A model generated the notes under the pieces. That model did not search any database, was not told the origin of the DNA, and was given only the letters and a program-made list of their open reading frames with translations. The position numbers were made by a program, and so were the translations under genes. A stretch of DNA of 64,000 bases, taken from positions 1 to 64,000 of the forward strand of contig CAZUNO010000016.1 of NCBI GenBank assembly GCA_964621445.1. The letters run 5' to 3'. The DNA is from CAZUNO01 sp964621445 [NCBI: Candidatus Hadarchaeota archaeon] (lineage in GTDB: Archaea > CAYQAE01 > CAYVLA01). Below are positions 34,875-43,231 of this stretch, piece after piece (within the stretch, counting starts at the first letter, position 1; the number at the start of each line of letters is the position of its first letter).

Positions 34875-35351
34875 ACGACAAACAGGGCCAGGGGCAAAGT
34901 TTGGCTTGAGAAGGACGGTAAACCCCTCATAGGCAAGGGGAGAGCAAAGCTCCTAGAGTATATTGAGGAGACGGGATCCATTAGGGAAGCCGCCTCTGAG
35001 ATGGGATTATCTTATAGATATGCCTGGGAGATGATTTCAAAGATGAACCAGGCCTGTAAATCTAGGGTTGTATCCTCGAAGCGGGGGGGCAGTCAAGGTG
35101 GAGGGTCGCAACTGACGGAGGAAGGAAGACAACTCCTCAAACTCTACCGGGAGGCCGAGGAGTCGGGCATAAGGCCGGACGGGAGTGCAAGCGGCCTCCT
35201 TCATTGCCGGATCTCCGAGAAAAGGTCAGGGGACGATTTTGTAAAGCTTGCCACCCAGGACGAGGAAGCGGAGATTATCTTCAGGAACACCGGCCTCTTC
35301 TCCGAGATGGAGGAGGGAGACGAAATTCTTATAGCTTTGAAGAGGGAATGA
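34875..35351 (+). CDS. ModE-like winged-helix protein, start codon unclear
   Basis: The conserved N-terminus VWLEKDGKPLIGKGRAKLLE and GSIREAASEMGLSYRYAWEM is that of the ModE N-terminal winged helix (molybdate/tungstate-responsive repressors). It is in frame from about 34863, but no ATG, GTG or TTG occurs in that frame before ATG 35001, which would delete half of the helix-turn-helix. So a rare start near 34875-34881 or a one-base error at the junction with the nuclease gene must be assumed. A short strand-rich C-terminal region (about 110-158) might be a minimal ligand domain. Metal sensing is possible, and AOR elsewhere would need tungsten. Confidence 0.7.
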   Translation, partial: TTNRARGKVWLEKDGKPLIGKGRAKLLEYIEETGSIREAASEMGLSYRYAWEMISKMNQACKSRVVSSKRGGSQGGGSQLTEEGRQLLKLYREAEESGIRPDGSASGLLHCRISEKRSGDDFVKLATQDEEAEIIFRNTGLFSEMEEGDEILIALKRE

Positions 35352-35359
35352 GGAGATAG

Positions 35360-36598
35360 ATGGCGGGGGCTCGGGTTATTACATACGCCGTTCTGATGGG
35401 CCTAATGGTTACCATCTTTGCTTTGGGGAGTATTGCAGGAGCGGAGGGGATGATGGCACCGGGATCCAGGATAATCAGTACCCTGTACGTGGGAGACGCA
35501 GGTACCAGGTCCTGGAGACACCTGGCCATGGACCCCTTCCTTTCGCTGACCCCGATACCAGCCGCGGTGGGGTTATATCCCAAGGAGCAGATAAGGAAGC
35601 ATGTAAGGCTCTACATTCCCCGGAATTACGAGAGCTACCTGGGGGGAGTGGACCTGCTGGTGATGAGCGACTCGGATCGATCGGTCTTCACCTCAAAACA
35701 GCAGGTATGGTTCAGGGACGGTGTGATGGATGGCGGTGGGTCCCTGATTATGGCTGGTGGATTCGAATCTTTCGGAGGAGCGGGGTGGGGCAATACCTGG
35801 AAGGGCTCGGCCGTTGAGGATGTTCTACCCGTGTGGTGTCTGAACTACCAGGCCTGGGACTTTCACCCCTTTCTGGCCCGGCCGTCCAGGGACCAGATGG
35901 ACAATCCCTTCGTGACCTCCCTCGACTGGGAGACCATGCCCCCCTTCAGCGGGATGAATATAGTGACCCCCAAGATAGGTTCGGAGACCCTGCTGGTGGC
36001 AAGTGGCCCTGGTTTGGATATTAATCGGGAGCCGGTCCTGGTTTACCTGGAGGTGGGGAAGGGAGCAAGCCTGGCCCATATGCCGGACTGGACGCCGGCC
36101 TGGGGAACTGATATCTACGAAAACTGGGAGTACTATGGGGATTACCTGATTAACATGGCCTACCTGGTGGCCGGAATACCGGTCCCCCAGCAGCTGAATC
36201 TGGTTCATCTGGTGAGAGCTGAGATAGCCTCCTATTCCTCGATGAGAGGAGTGGCCATCTCTACCCTGGAATTTGCGGACAAATTTGGAGCCAGGATAAC
36301 ACCTCTGGAAAAAAGGCTGGCAAAGGTTGAGGAGATGAAGATGGAGGCCGATTTGCATTATCTTGAGCAGAGGTACGAAAATGCGTTGGATGCCATGTCA
36401 GAAATCGCCAGCGAGTTCCAGGCCATAAACCAGGAGGCGATCAGGGTCAAGGACCAGGCCCTTTTCTGGGTGTATGTAGTTGAATACGTCGCCGTGACCG
36501 GCGTGGCTCTGATATCCGGACTATCAATATGGGTCCTGATGATCAGGCGTAGCATATACAGGGAGGCTGGCACCACCAGGCTGAAGTTTCAGCATTGA
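35360..36598 (+). CDS. Membrane-anchored GATase-like protein, paralog 2 of 3
   Basis: 412 residues. Signal/anchor at the N-terminus (VITYAVLMGLMVTIFALGS), then VRLYIPR and MAGGFESFGGAGWGNTW as in paralog 1, a helical segment with FADKFGARITPLEKRLAKVE and YLEQRYENALDAM, and the same C-terminal span (FWVYVVEYVAVTGVALISG) with a tail ending in TTRLKFQH. Last gene of the NikR-like/nuclease/ModE-like run, eight bases after the ModE-like stop. Function unknown; the operon suggests it is regulated. Confidence 0.78.
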   Translation: MAGARVITYAVLMGLMVTIFALGSIAGAEGMMAPGSRIISTLYVGDAGTRSWRHLAMDPFLSLTPIPAAVGLYPKEQIRKHVRLYIPRNYESYLGGVDLLVMSDSDRSVFTSKQQVWFRDGVMDGGGSLIMAGGFESFGGAGWGNTWKGSAVEDVLPVWCLNYQAWDFHPFLARPSRDQMDNPFVTSLDWETMPPFSGMNIVTPKIGSETLLVASGPGLDINREPVLVYLEVGKGASLAHMPDWTPAWGTDIYENWEYYGDYLINMAYLVAGIPVPQQLNLVHLVRAEIASYSSMRGVAISTLEFADKFGARITPLEKRLAKVEEMKMEADLHYLEQRYENALDAMSEIASEFQAINQEAIRVKDQALFWVYVVEYVAVTGVALISGLSIWVLMIRRSIYREAGTTRLKFQH

Positions 36599-36600
36599 TG

Positions 36601-37101
36601 CTATTCGCTGCGCTGTTTCTTTATCCCGGTCTGGAATATGAGCTCGTCGATTCTGTTAGGGTCGCGTACACTTCTTAGAAAGAAATGGTCCTCGCCCGTA
36701 TCTACCCTCACCGTTCCGACATTGAACATCCGCTCTAACCATGACTGTATTATATCGCATCGCTCCAGCTTTTGGAAGGGGATGGAGATGGTGTTCCTTC
36801 TCAGTATGCCCACCGTCTTGAAAACCCTGTACTCCGATATCTTGTACCTGGTCCTATACCTCTTCAGCTCCGCACGGGCCACGATAATTATGGCTATTAA
36901 TAGACAGAAAAGGACAAGCCACATGTTTAGGCCATAGCCTAGGAGGGACAGGGAGGGGATTATGGAGAAGAAATCGATCCACAGGATGAACCCTATGATC
37001 AGGATCAGGATGGCGCCTATATAGCTACCCAGATAGAGAATCCTGGAAGGCTTGAATTTGAGGAGAATCTCCTCGCTCTCCGTTTCTTGGTTCCGTGACA
37101 C
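36601..37101 (-). CDS. bPH2 (YdbS-like) membrane protein
   Basis: 166 residues with two membrane spans (about 22-42 and 55-75) followed by a bacterial-type PH domain (YRTRYKISEYRVFKTVGILRRN ... SIPFQKLERCDIIQS), the PF03703 bPH2 arrangement. Converges with paralog 2, with a two-base gap. Function of the family is unknown, possibly envelope stress. Confidence 0.83.
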   Translation of the reverse strand: MSRNQETESEEILLKFKPSRILYLGSYIGAILILIIGFILWIDFFSIIPSLSLLGYGLNMWLVLFCLLIAIIIVARAELKRYRTRYKISEYRVFKTVGILRRNTISIPFQKLERCDIIQSWLERMFNVGTVRVDTGEDHFFLRSVRDPNRIDELIFQTGIKKQRSE

Positions 37102-37193
37102 GTTGTTACCCCCTACATCTAGACACCGTGGCTTTCATAAATGGGATCGAGCCGTAAACCCAGGTCTTTGCAAAACACGCGGCCGGGGCCTGG

Positions 37194-37967
37194 CTAAAAA
37201 TTGGAGTCGCCGGAAGCCAGATTGCCTAGCAAGCCGCCTCCTCCCCGCTTTTTTTCTCCTCTGTCCACGTTGGCAGCTCTCATTATTCTGTCCGCGAGAC
37301 GTGAGAAGGGAAGGGTTTGCAGGTAGACGGTTCCCGGTCCCGAGAGATTTGCCAGGAACAGACCTTCACCGCCGAAGAACATGGTTTTGACGCCCCCGGC
37401 CCTCTTGATATCGTAATCAACCGTGTCCTGAAAGGCCACCAGGCATCCCGTATCCACCCTCAGCGATTGACCCGGGCCCAGGTCCCGCTTGATTACCGTG
37501 CCACCGGAGTAGGTGAATGCTAGCCCCTGGCCCTCGAGTTTCTGGAGTATGAATCCCTCGCCCCCGAAGAACCCCGCTCCGAGACGCTTGGTCAAAGCCA
37601 CCGTTATGTCGATGCCCTCGGTTGAGCAGAGGAAGCTGTCCCTCTGGCAAAGATAGCTATTTCCAGGGGTGATCTGCAGGGGTATGACCTTCCCCGGATA
37701 TGGCCCCGCAAATGCCACCTCACCGTCCTGGCTTGTGCACTCGAATGTGGTGATAAAGAAGCTCTCCCCGGAGATGGCCCTCTTTATGCCCTTCATTATG
37801 CCTCCCCCCGTCGAGGTATCCATGTTGACCTCATCGCTCAGGTAGAGCATGGCCCCGGCCTCCGCCTGGAGCTTCTGTCCGACCTTCAAGTTGAATTCCA
37901 CGGCCTGCATGTCGTCTCCAATAATCTCGTATTCAACATCAGCCATGCTTTCCACTGCCTTTTCCAT
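37194..37967 (-). CDS. TIGR00266/AIM24 family protein
   Basis: 257 residues from ATG 37967; ATG 37946 (MADVEYEIIGDDMQ) is equally possible. All-beta glycine-rich protein with AGAMLYLSDEVNMDTSTGGG, GESFFITTFEC and FFGGEGLFLANLSGPG, the double-stranded beta-helix of the AIM24/TIGR00266 family. The family is widespread but without known biochemistry. Divergent from the DUF2330-like gene. Confidence 0.85.
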   Translation of the reverse strand: MEKAVESMADVEYEIIGDDMQAVEFNLKVGQKLQAEAGAMLYLSDEVNMDTSTGGGIMKGIKRAISGESFFITTFECTSQDGEVAFAGPYPGKVIPLQITPGNSYLCQRDSFLCSTEGIDITVALTKRLGAGFFGGEGFILQKLEGQGLAFTYSGGTVIKRDLGPGQSLRVDTGCLVAFQDTVDYDIKRAGGVKTMFFGGEGLFLANLSGPGTVYLQTLPFSRLADRIMRAANVDRGEKKRGGGGLLGNLASGDSNF

Positions 37968-38025
37968 GGCTTAAATCTCTTTGCGAATAACTATGAAGGG
38001 AGGAAAATCCGATATGTGGTACGCA

Positions 38026-38035
38026 GTATTTATCA
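38026..38035 (+). promoter_or_regulatory. TATA-like box deciding the start of the DUF2330-like gene
   Basis: GTATTTATC at 38026-38034 lies inside the longer open frame beginning 37981. It would start transcription near 38056 and a GAGGGG ribosome site precedes ATG 38074, so translation is placed at 38074. Confidence 0.45.
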
Positions 38036-38073
38036 AAAGGGGCAGCATTATACTGGGCGAGGGGGAATCCTCG

Positions 38074-39465
38074 ATGGACCGAACTCGCATTACTCGCCTG
38101 ATACTAAGCTTCTCAGTACTAATATCCGTCCTGCTTCCGGTCATGGCCGACCGGGGCATGGTCCCTCTCTCCGGGGTGTCCATTTATGGCCCGGGCCAGA
38201 AGGCCATCGTGGCCTGGAATGGCTTCGAGGAGGTATTGATACTCTCCACGGACGTGTATGCGGAGGAGGAATCCAAGGTGCTAGAGTTTCTTCCCCTCCC
38301 CAGCAGGCCGGACCTCATCAACGCCACCGATTTCTCGCCCTTTGAGAGCGTTCAGGATCTGCTGAATGATTACGGAAATTTAAAGACCGGTTCAAGGGGG
38401 AAGCTGGACGACGGCGGGATAGAGATCATATTCCATGAGGAGATAGGTGCCCACGATATCACCGTGGTTAGGGTCGATGATTCGGATGATTTTCAATCCT
38501 GGGCCAACAGGTTCCTGGAGGATTCGGGTATTAGTGGCCGGGTTTCCGGTAGGGACCTTTCCCGGTCAGTTGATTCCTATATCTCCAAGGGATACTCATT
38601 CTTCGTACTGGACCTGATACAGGCATCCCCCGAGAGAAGAAGCGTTGAGCCCCTGATCTACAGGTTCAAATCCGATCATCTCTATTTTCCCCTTGAGGTT
38701 TCCCGCTTGGCCTCGGGAAGCGTGGATATCACCCTATTCACGGTTACCGGGGGGCCCATATATGAGGAGGACCTGCATCACAAACTCTCCCTTGCCAACC
38801 GGCAGGGCCCGCTTCGACGCCCGGTGAGGTTCCGACTTGCTGAGTCCCGTCTCGATGATATTCATCCCAAAATAGGGGATCTCTTCCATGATGACGTATG
38901 GCTCAGCGTGGTCGAGTACCACGGCGAGCTCGACAATCTCGATTTTGATCTGGCCCTCAACAGGATTCAAACCCCGACCGGTGACATTCTAGTCATCAGT
39001 CCGTTCTTCTGGATAGGCTCCGGTGTCGCCCTGGGTATACTAATGGGCATCGTGATCTCTCAGTTAAACATGGGCCTTCTCAGGCTGGATTTCAAGCGTC
39101 TGGTGGCATCCATCGATTTCATCATCGTGTTCCTGCTTATGATCCTGGCCTCGGTGATGTCCTATTCCTGGTCGGGTTACGTATTCTGGATACTTGTCCC
39201 CCTGGCCATCCTCACCCTTTATTTCGCGATTCGTAGCGGTGATAAGAAGATCATGTTGATCTATATCCTTCTACCGATTCTAGGACTTACCCTTATCTTC
39301 ACGGTACTCTATGCCCACCTCCTGGAGATGGTAATGGCCCTGGTATTCTTCCTAGGCTTCCTGCTTGCTGCGGCCTTTCCTCCTAATGGTGAAAGATCAT
39401 TGAGCCGGGCCTTTAGCCGGAGCTCCAGGTGGATTAAGAAATCAAGGCGAAGAGGATCTCTATGA
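38074..39465 (+). CDS. DUF2330-like exported protein with C-terminal membrane domain
   Basis: 463 residues from ATG 38074. A signal peptide (MDRTRITRLILSFSVLISVLL) is followed by an extracytoplasmic domain with GPGQKAIVAWNGFEEVLIL, FLPLPSRPDL and GYSFFVLDLIQ, which match the DUF2330 pattern. Then come about five membrane spans (from FFWIGSGVALGILMG to MVMALVFFLGFLLAAA) and a basic tail. Function unknown. The next gene on the strand is the helical-repeat protein at 39543. Confidence 0.75.
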   Translation: MDRTRITRLILSFSVLISVLLPVMADRGMVPLSGVSIYGPGQKAIVAWNGFEEVLILSTDVYAEEESKVLEFLPLPSRPDLINATDFSPFESVQDLLNDYGNLKTGSRGKLDDGGIEIIFHEEIGAHDITVVRVDDSDDFQSWANRFLEDSGISGRVSGRDLSRSVDSYISKGYSFFVLDLIQASPERRSVEPLIYRFKSDHLYFPLEVSRLASGSVDITLFTVTGGPIYEEDLHHKLSLANRQGPLRRPVRFRLAESRLDDIHPKIGDLFHDDVWLSVVEYHGELDNLDFDLALNRIQTPTGDILVISPFFWIGSGVALGILMGIVISQLNMGLLRLDFKRLVASIDFIIVFLLMILASVMSYSWSGYVFWILVPLAILTLYFAIRSGDKKIMLIYILLPILGLTLIFTVLYAHLLEMVMALVFFLGFLLAAAFPPNGERSLSRAFSRSSRWIKKSRRRGSL

Positions 39466-39542
39466 TGAAGAATAGGTTAAATAGACAAAGTGACAATCAA
39501 AGCCATTCGTAAAGAGGTTAGCCGTGATCCGAGGAGATAGCG

Positions 39543-40166
39543 ATGTTTGGTATAGGGAAGGATAAGAAGGTTTGGGATCCAACGGACGAGAAGGAAGAGG
39601 AATCTATGGAGGAAACGTCCAACCCCGGTGACCCCAAGGATGGGGACGAGGACGCCGCATTGATATCCGAGATGGATAGAGAATACCTGGAGGCCCTGGC
39701 CGAGCTGGATTACGGTGACGACGCCGTTAACCTCCTGGATAAGGCATACCATAAGAGGAGGAAGGAACCGGGAAAGCTTCTGACCCCTTCGGAGGAGGAG
39801 GAGTTCCAGTCCCTAGCGGAGGAAGAGGAAGTAGATGAGGCATCCGAACTCCTGGAGGAGGCCTACCACAGGGCCAAGAAGGAGGAGGAGAGCTTCCTCT
39901 CACCGCTGGACAAGGAATACGTCGATATGCTGCAGGAGCTCGGCGAACGGGAAAAGGCTAAGACGATTCTCGATGATGCCAGGGAGAGCTTCGATGCACG
40001 TAAGGCCGAGCGGGAAGAACATCTTCTGACACCAATCGACAAGGAGTATATGGACAGGCTCATGCAGCTGGGCTTGAAGGATGAGGCCCGACAGGTCCTG
40101 GACGAGGTCTATCGTGGCAAGAGATCGGATGAGGAAAGATTGGGAAATCTGGTAAACCAGGGCTAG
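39543..40166 (+). CDS. Acidic protein of four tandem helical repeats
   Basis: 207 residues. After an acidic 35-residue leader there are four units of about 40 residues: MDREYLEALAELDYGDDAV, SEEEEFQSLAEEEEVDEAS, LDKEYVDMLQELGEREKAK and IDKEYMDRLMQLGLKDEAR, each followed by a LLDKAYHKRRKE-like helix. The pattern (D/E)-K-E-Y-x2-x-L-x2-L-x-x-x-x-A-x2-(I/L)-L-x2-A/V-Y is two-helix and TPR- or Sel1-like but does not match a family I know. Probably a soluble scaffold. Overlaps the 3' end of the amidohydrolase gene by four bases. Confidence 0.75.
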   Translation: MFGIGKDKKVWDPTDEKEEESMEETSNPGDPKDGDEDAALISEMDREYLEALAELDYGDDAVNLLDKAYHKRRKEPGKLLTPSEEEEFQSLAEEEEVDEASELLEEAYHRAKKEEESFLSPLDKEYVDMLQELGEREKAKTILDDARESFDARKAEREEHLLTPIDKEYMDRLMQLGLKDEARQVLDEVYRGKRSDEERLGNLVNQG

Positions 40167-40933
40167 TCGAGGGAGCTTAGGAGGCGGGAAATATTCCCCC
40201 CTAGAATCCTTCTCCGGGACGCAGGTGGGATATCCGCTTTTTCGACCTGGAGCAGCGATGATTTGTAGTAGTGAAGTGGGGCATTGCTTCCGAAAACAAG
40301 CCTTGAATCCCCGTGGTCCCCTACCATTCTCCGGATAAAACCTATGGGAAAGGACCATTCACACCCCACCAGGACGTTATCGGTTCGGGACAGAATTTTC
40401 TCAACCTCCGCAGCCTTTGCGTTATTGACCACCAGCGATAAATCGGGGTGGGACGTGGCGGCATCTATTATCCCCTCCACCTCCGTACCCAGAATTCGAA
40501 AAGAGGGATCCAATAGTCGACGGTCCCTCATCCTGGTGGAGATGAATACCAGCTGGTTCTCGCTTTCAGCGCTGTCCAGCAGTTTTCTGGTCCTTGAATC
40601 GGAGAGCCGGTAACGGTGGTGAGAGGGTACCATCCGAATGATTGGATGGGTTGGCCCCAGGGGCGGGTTGGTGGGATTAACCACAGGAACCGGTATCAAC
40701 CCCTCTATCCCTGAAGCGCTTCTCTCAAGCGCCCGGTTGGCGGCCATGTAGTCGCGATGAAAGATTGCGCCCAGGCTGGATACAAGACATGTACCGACGC
40801 TATTCTCCATTGAGACCCTCCTGAGTGATGCCGGCTCATTGAAGGGCAGGGGTCTGGTAGGCCAGTTACCGACGTAGCAATTGGTATCTATGGTTCCCCT
40901 CAAATCGCTTAGCTCCGGTCCGTCTGAGTTCAT
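40163..40933 (-). CDS. Divergent amidohydrolase-like TIM barrel
   Basis: 256 residues. It follows the layout of the amidohydrolase-2 family, with GTIDTNCYVGNWPTRPLP at the first strand and LVFGSNAPLHYY near the end. The usual D-x-H-x-H and the late Asp are replaced (DTNCY; SNAP), so the normal metal site is lost. It may be non-catalytic or use other chemistry. It starts directly at the end of paralog 3 (ATG 40933, stop 40934) and shares that operon with a normal amidohydrolase. Confidence 0.75.
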   Translation of the reverse strand: MNSDGPELSDLRGTIDTNCYVGNWPTRPLPFNEPASLRRVSMENSVGTCLVSSLGAIFHRDYMAANRALERSASGIEGLIPVPVVNPTNPPLGPTHPIIRMVPSHHRYRLSDSRTRKLLDSAESENQLVFISTRMRDRRLLDPSFRILGTEVEGIIDAATSHPDLSLVVNNAKAAEVEKILSRTDNVLVGCEWSFPIGFIRRMVGDHGDSRLVFGSNAPLHYYKSSLLQVEKADIPPASRRRILGGNISRLLSSLD

Positions 40934-42166
40934 CTAATCGGGTCCTTGCTCCACTAGCTTGGTGGTCCTGACATCGTGATATAGCTTCCTTTTCACCATG
41001 ATGGACCATAGCAGGGACCCGGATACGAAGAGTGTCGAACAGGTAATCAGCCATTCGATTATGTAGACCCAGAGCATGGCATTGTCCTTGACTTTCCTGG
41101 CCACGGCCTCCGCCTGGGCGAAGCCATCGAAGGCCCGTTGGAAGGTCTCCTCACAGCCCATGAAGTCCTGTTCCAGATATTGGTTGGATGCGGTTTGGCC
41201 CATCTCCTCCAGCTTCCATATCCGGTCCTGAATCCTCTGCGTGTTTGCCCCCAGCCTGTCCACGAAATCCTTCAAGGATATTAGAAGTTCCATCTTGTTC
41301 CTGAATTCTCGAAAGTTGATCTTAAGTCTGTGAAATACGTCCACGTCCTCGATGAGGTCCCTTCCAGTGGAGTATAGGACCATGTTGATGATTATATCAC
41401 CGCCGTAGGGATTATCCTCCCCAAACCAGCTACCGAACCCGATGAATCCCCCGCAGGTCATGGTCCTCCCCTGGCCGTGATCCCAGGAGACCAGGAAGGG
41501 TACCTCGCTGGCGAAATTTCCATATTGGTAGGCCAGAACCCCGGCGGTCTGTCTGGGTATCACATATCTTGATACTATGGATGTGACCTTCTCTACCCCG
41601 TAATCCACGTACGGGGTCATCACCGGATCGGGGAATTGCCTGTTTATCCTGATTATGTACAGGTCTAGGGGGCTCTCCCCGCCGCCCCCTCGGGCCACCA
41701 CCGCTGGCGCGTCGTTGGGGAAGGCCTTCTGGGTGAGGGAGTTCGCCCAGGAGCTGTGAATCTGGCCAATTATGCTGAACACGCTACCGTCGTTGAACCC
41801 CCCTGCTCCCTCCACTATCCTGGTGTACAGCCAACTATCCTGTTTATTGGTAAAAAGGTAGTATTCGGGAGCGAGGAGCATGATGTAGTCAAATGTTTCC
41901 ACCTCCTCATAGGTTCGGGGGAAGTACTGCCTGATGTATTTCTGCATCGCCTTCATTCCCCCCTTGACCGCGGATGATCTTGAGGGAACTGCCGTGTAAC
42001 TCATCATGGGATCCTCTCTAAACAGGACCTCCGCGTGGTGGCCTCCGTTGACCGTTCCGATGAGAAGGGCATTGATCTTTTCCGTTTGGCATGCGGAGGG
42101 CGTTAACCAGGCGATCACTAGGATAAGTGCCATTAGAGGACGCCTGCCCGGGAGGAGATAGGGCAT
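40934..42166 (-). CDS. Membrane-anchored GATase-like protein, paralog 3 of 3
   Basis: 410 residues. Signal peptide (RPLMALILVIAWLTPSAC), then IRQYFPRTYEEVE at the place of VRLYMPR in the paralogs, a glycine-rich insert (VVARGGGGESP), VSWDHGQGRTMTCGGFIGFG, a helical segment with VDRLGANTQRIQDRIWKLEE and YLEQDFMGCEET, and the shared C-terminal span (WVYIIEWLITCSTLFVSG) with TTKLVEQ tail. The MAGG motif of paralogs 1 and 2 is not conserved. Lies between two amidohydrolase-family genes. Function unknown. Confidence 0.75.
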   Translation of the reverse strand: MPYLLPGRRPLMALILVIAWLTPSACQTEKINALLIGTVNGGHHAEVLFREDPMMSYTAVPSRSSAVKGGMKAMQKYIRQYFPRTYEEVETFDYIMLLAPEYYLFTNKQDSWLYTRIVEGAGGFNDGSVFSIIGQIHSSWANSLTQKAFPNDAPAVVARGGGGESPLDLYIIRINRQFPDPVMTPYVDYGVEKVTSIVSRYVIPRQTAGVLAYQYGNFASEVPFLVSWDHGQGRTMTCGGFIGFGSWFGEDNPYGGDIIINMVLYSTGRDLIEDVDVFHRLKINFREFRNKMELLISLKDFVDRLGANTQRIQDRIWKLEEMGQTASNQYLEQDFMGCEETFQRAFDGFAQAEAVARKVKDNAMLWVYIIEWLITCSTLFVSGSLLWSIMVKRKLYHDVRTTKLVEQGPD

Positions 42167-42241
42167 GGTCAGTAAAAAATTGCAGCATATAGATAACTAT
42201 TGGCCTTTAAGCCTCCCCGGGAGCCTGCTTATAGCTTGTCT

Positions 42242-43039
42242 TTAGGATCGACGATCCCTTTCCTGGAGCCTGGCCAGGGCCATGAAATTTCTTCCCAGTA
42301 TTTTCTGTCTTTCCTCAGCGGTGACCCGGGCCGATAATACCTTGCCCAGGTTGGGAAGATATCCGGAGGCTGGGGCATCGGACCCGAAGAGAACCCTGTC
42401 CGCTCCCAAATGGTCAACTGCGGCCTCCACCATTCCGGCCTCGTTTATGCTTCCACAGATGTCCACCGACACGTTCTCGCGGTCCTCCACCTCCCTTGCC
42501 CCGCTTTCCCACTGGCCACCTATGTGGGCCATGATAATGGGGACCTCGGGGAATGAGGAAGCGAGATCCCCGATCTCTGAGGGCAGCGTCTGGTATCCCT
42601 TACCCAGGACGGTGCCCCTTCGCCAGGCGTGGGCGAGGACGATGAGATCTTTGGTCCGTGCCGTCTCCATAACCGGGTAGACGCGCCTGTCATTTGCTGG
42701 ACAGGAAATCCATATCTTGATTCCAACAAAGGCGGGATGGCTAGCATATAGATCGACCTGGTCTTGGGCCTCGGCGCCCCTGGTCGGGTCCAGGTAGATG
42801 TAGCCCCAGAGGCCCTGGTTGTCCTCAACGGCATCGGCTACCAGTTCATTTCCCTTCCCTACGTTTCCGGGCGCGGACCAGTCCCAGTGGGAGAGACAGG
42901 AAACGCATACCCCGTCTATTTGCAGTCTCTGGGCCTCGTTTACCAGGACCGGGATGTCGCTCCGGTCCCATAGATGGGCATGGCAATCGATGATCGTTTC
43001 CCTAAATCCATGTGGGAGATTCTGAATGTTTCCTGCCAT
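42242..43039 (-). CDS. Amidohydrolase-2 family metal-dependent hydrolase
   Basis: 265 residues with an intact metal site: IIDCHAHLWD (H-x-H), LAHAWRRG, MAHIGG and LFGSDAPASG. COG2159-type enzymes decarboxylate or hydrolyse small molecules. TATA-like GGATAGTATAAC (43066-43077 on this strand) is about 30 bases before the ATG, so the transcript is probably leaderless. First gene of the run with paralog 3 and the degenerate amidohydrolase. Confidence 0.85.
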   Translation of the reverse strand: MAGNIQNLPHGFRETIIDCHAHLWDRSDIPVLVNEAQRLQIDGVCVSCLSHWDWSAPGNVGKGNELVADAVEDNQGLWGYIYLDPTRGAEAQDQVDLYASHPAFVGIKIWISCPANDRRVYPVMETARTKDLIVLAHAWRRGTVLGKGYQTLPSEIGDLASSFPEVPIIMAHIGGQWESGAREVEDRENVSVDICGSINEAGMVEAAVDHLGADRVLFGSDAPASGYLPNLGKVLSARVTAEERQKILGRNFMALARLQERDRRS

Positions 43040-43188
43040 CTATAGGTTCATGCTCCCGGGTTTCCGTTATACTATCCTATTAAAGCATTTTTACCATTAT
43101 GCAGGCCGCACAGTTACGGTGATGGTAAGCCTCTTCGAGGGTTTCGATCAGGACCTTGATTTCTCTTTCGGATGTTCCGGCAAGTCAT

Positions 43189-43201
43189 AGTTTTAAGTAA
43201 C
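43189..43201 (+). promoter_or_regulatory. TATA-like box of ilvC
   Basis: TTTTAAGTAA (43191-43200) is 32 bases before ATG 43232 and lies inside the longer open frame from 43172, so the shorter ilvC start is preferred. A GGAGAGG ribosome site is just before that ATG. Confidence 0.5.
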
Positions 43202-43231
43202 TCGGCCAATGAAGTGGAGAGGCCGGATCAC

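Noticed and set aside
33745-36598. Cas4 or CRISPR-associated locus
   Set aside because: The nuclease lacks the Cas4 cysteine cluster and there are no repeats, cas1 or cas2 in the window.
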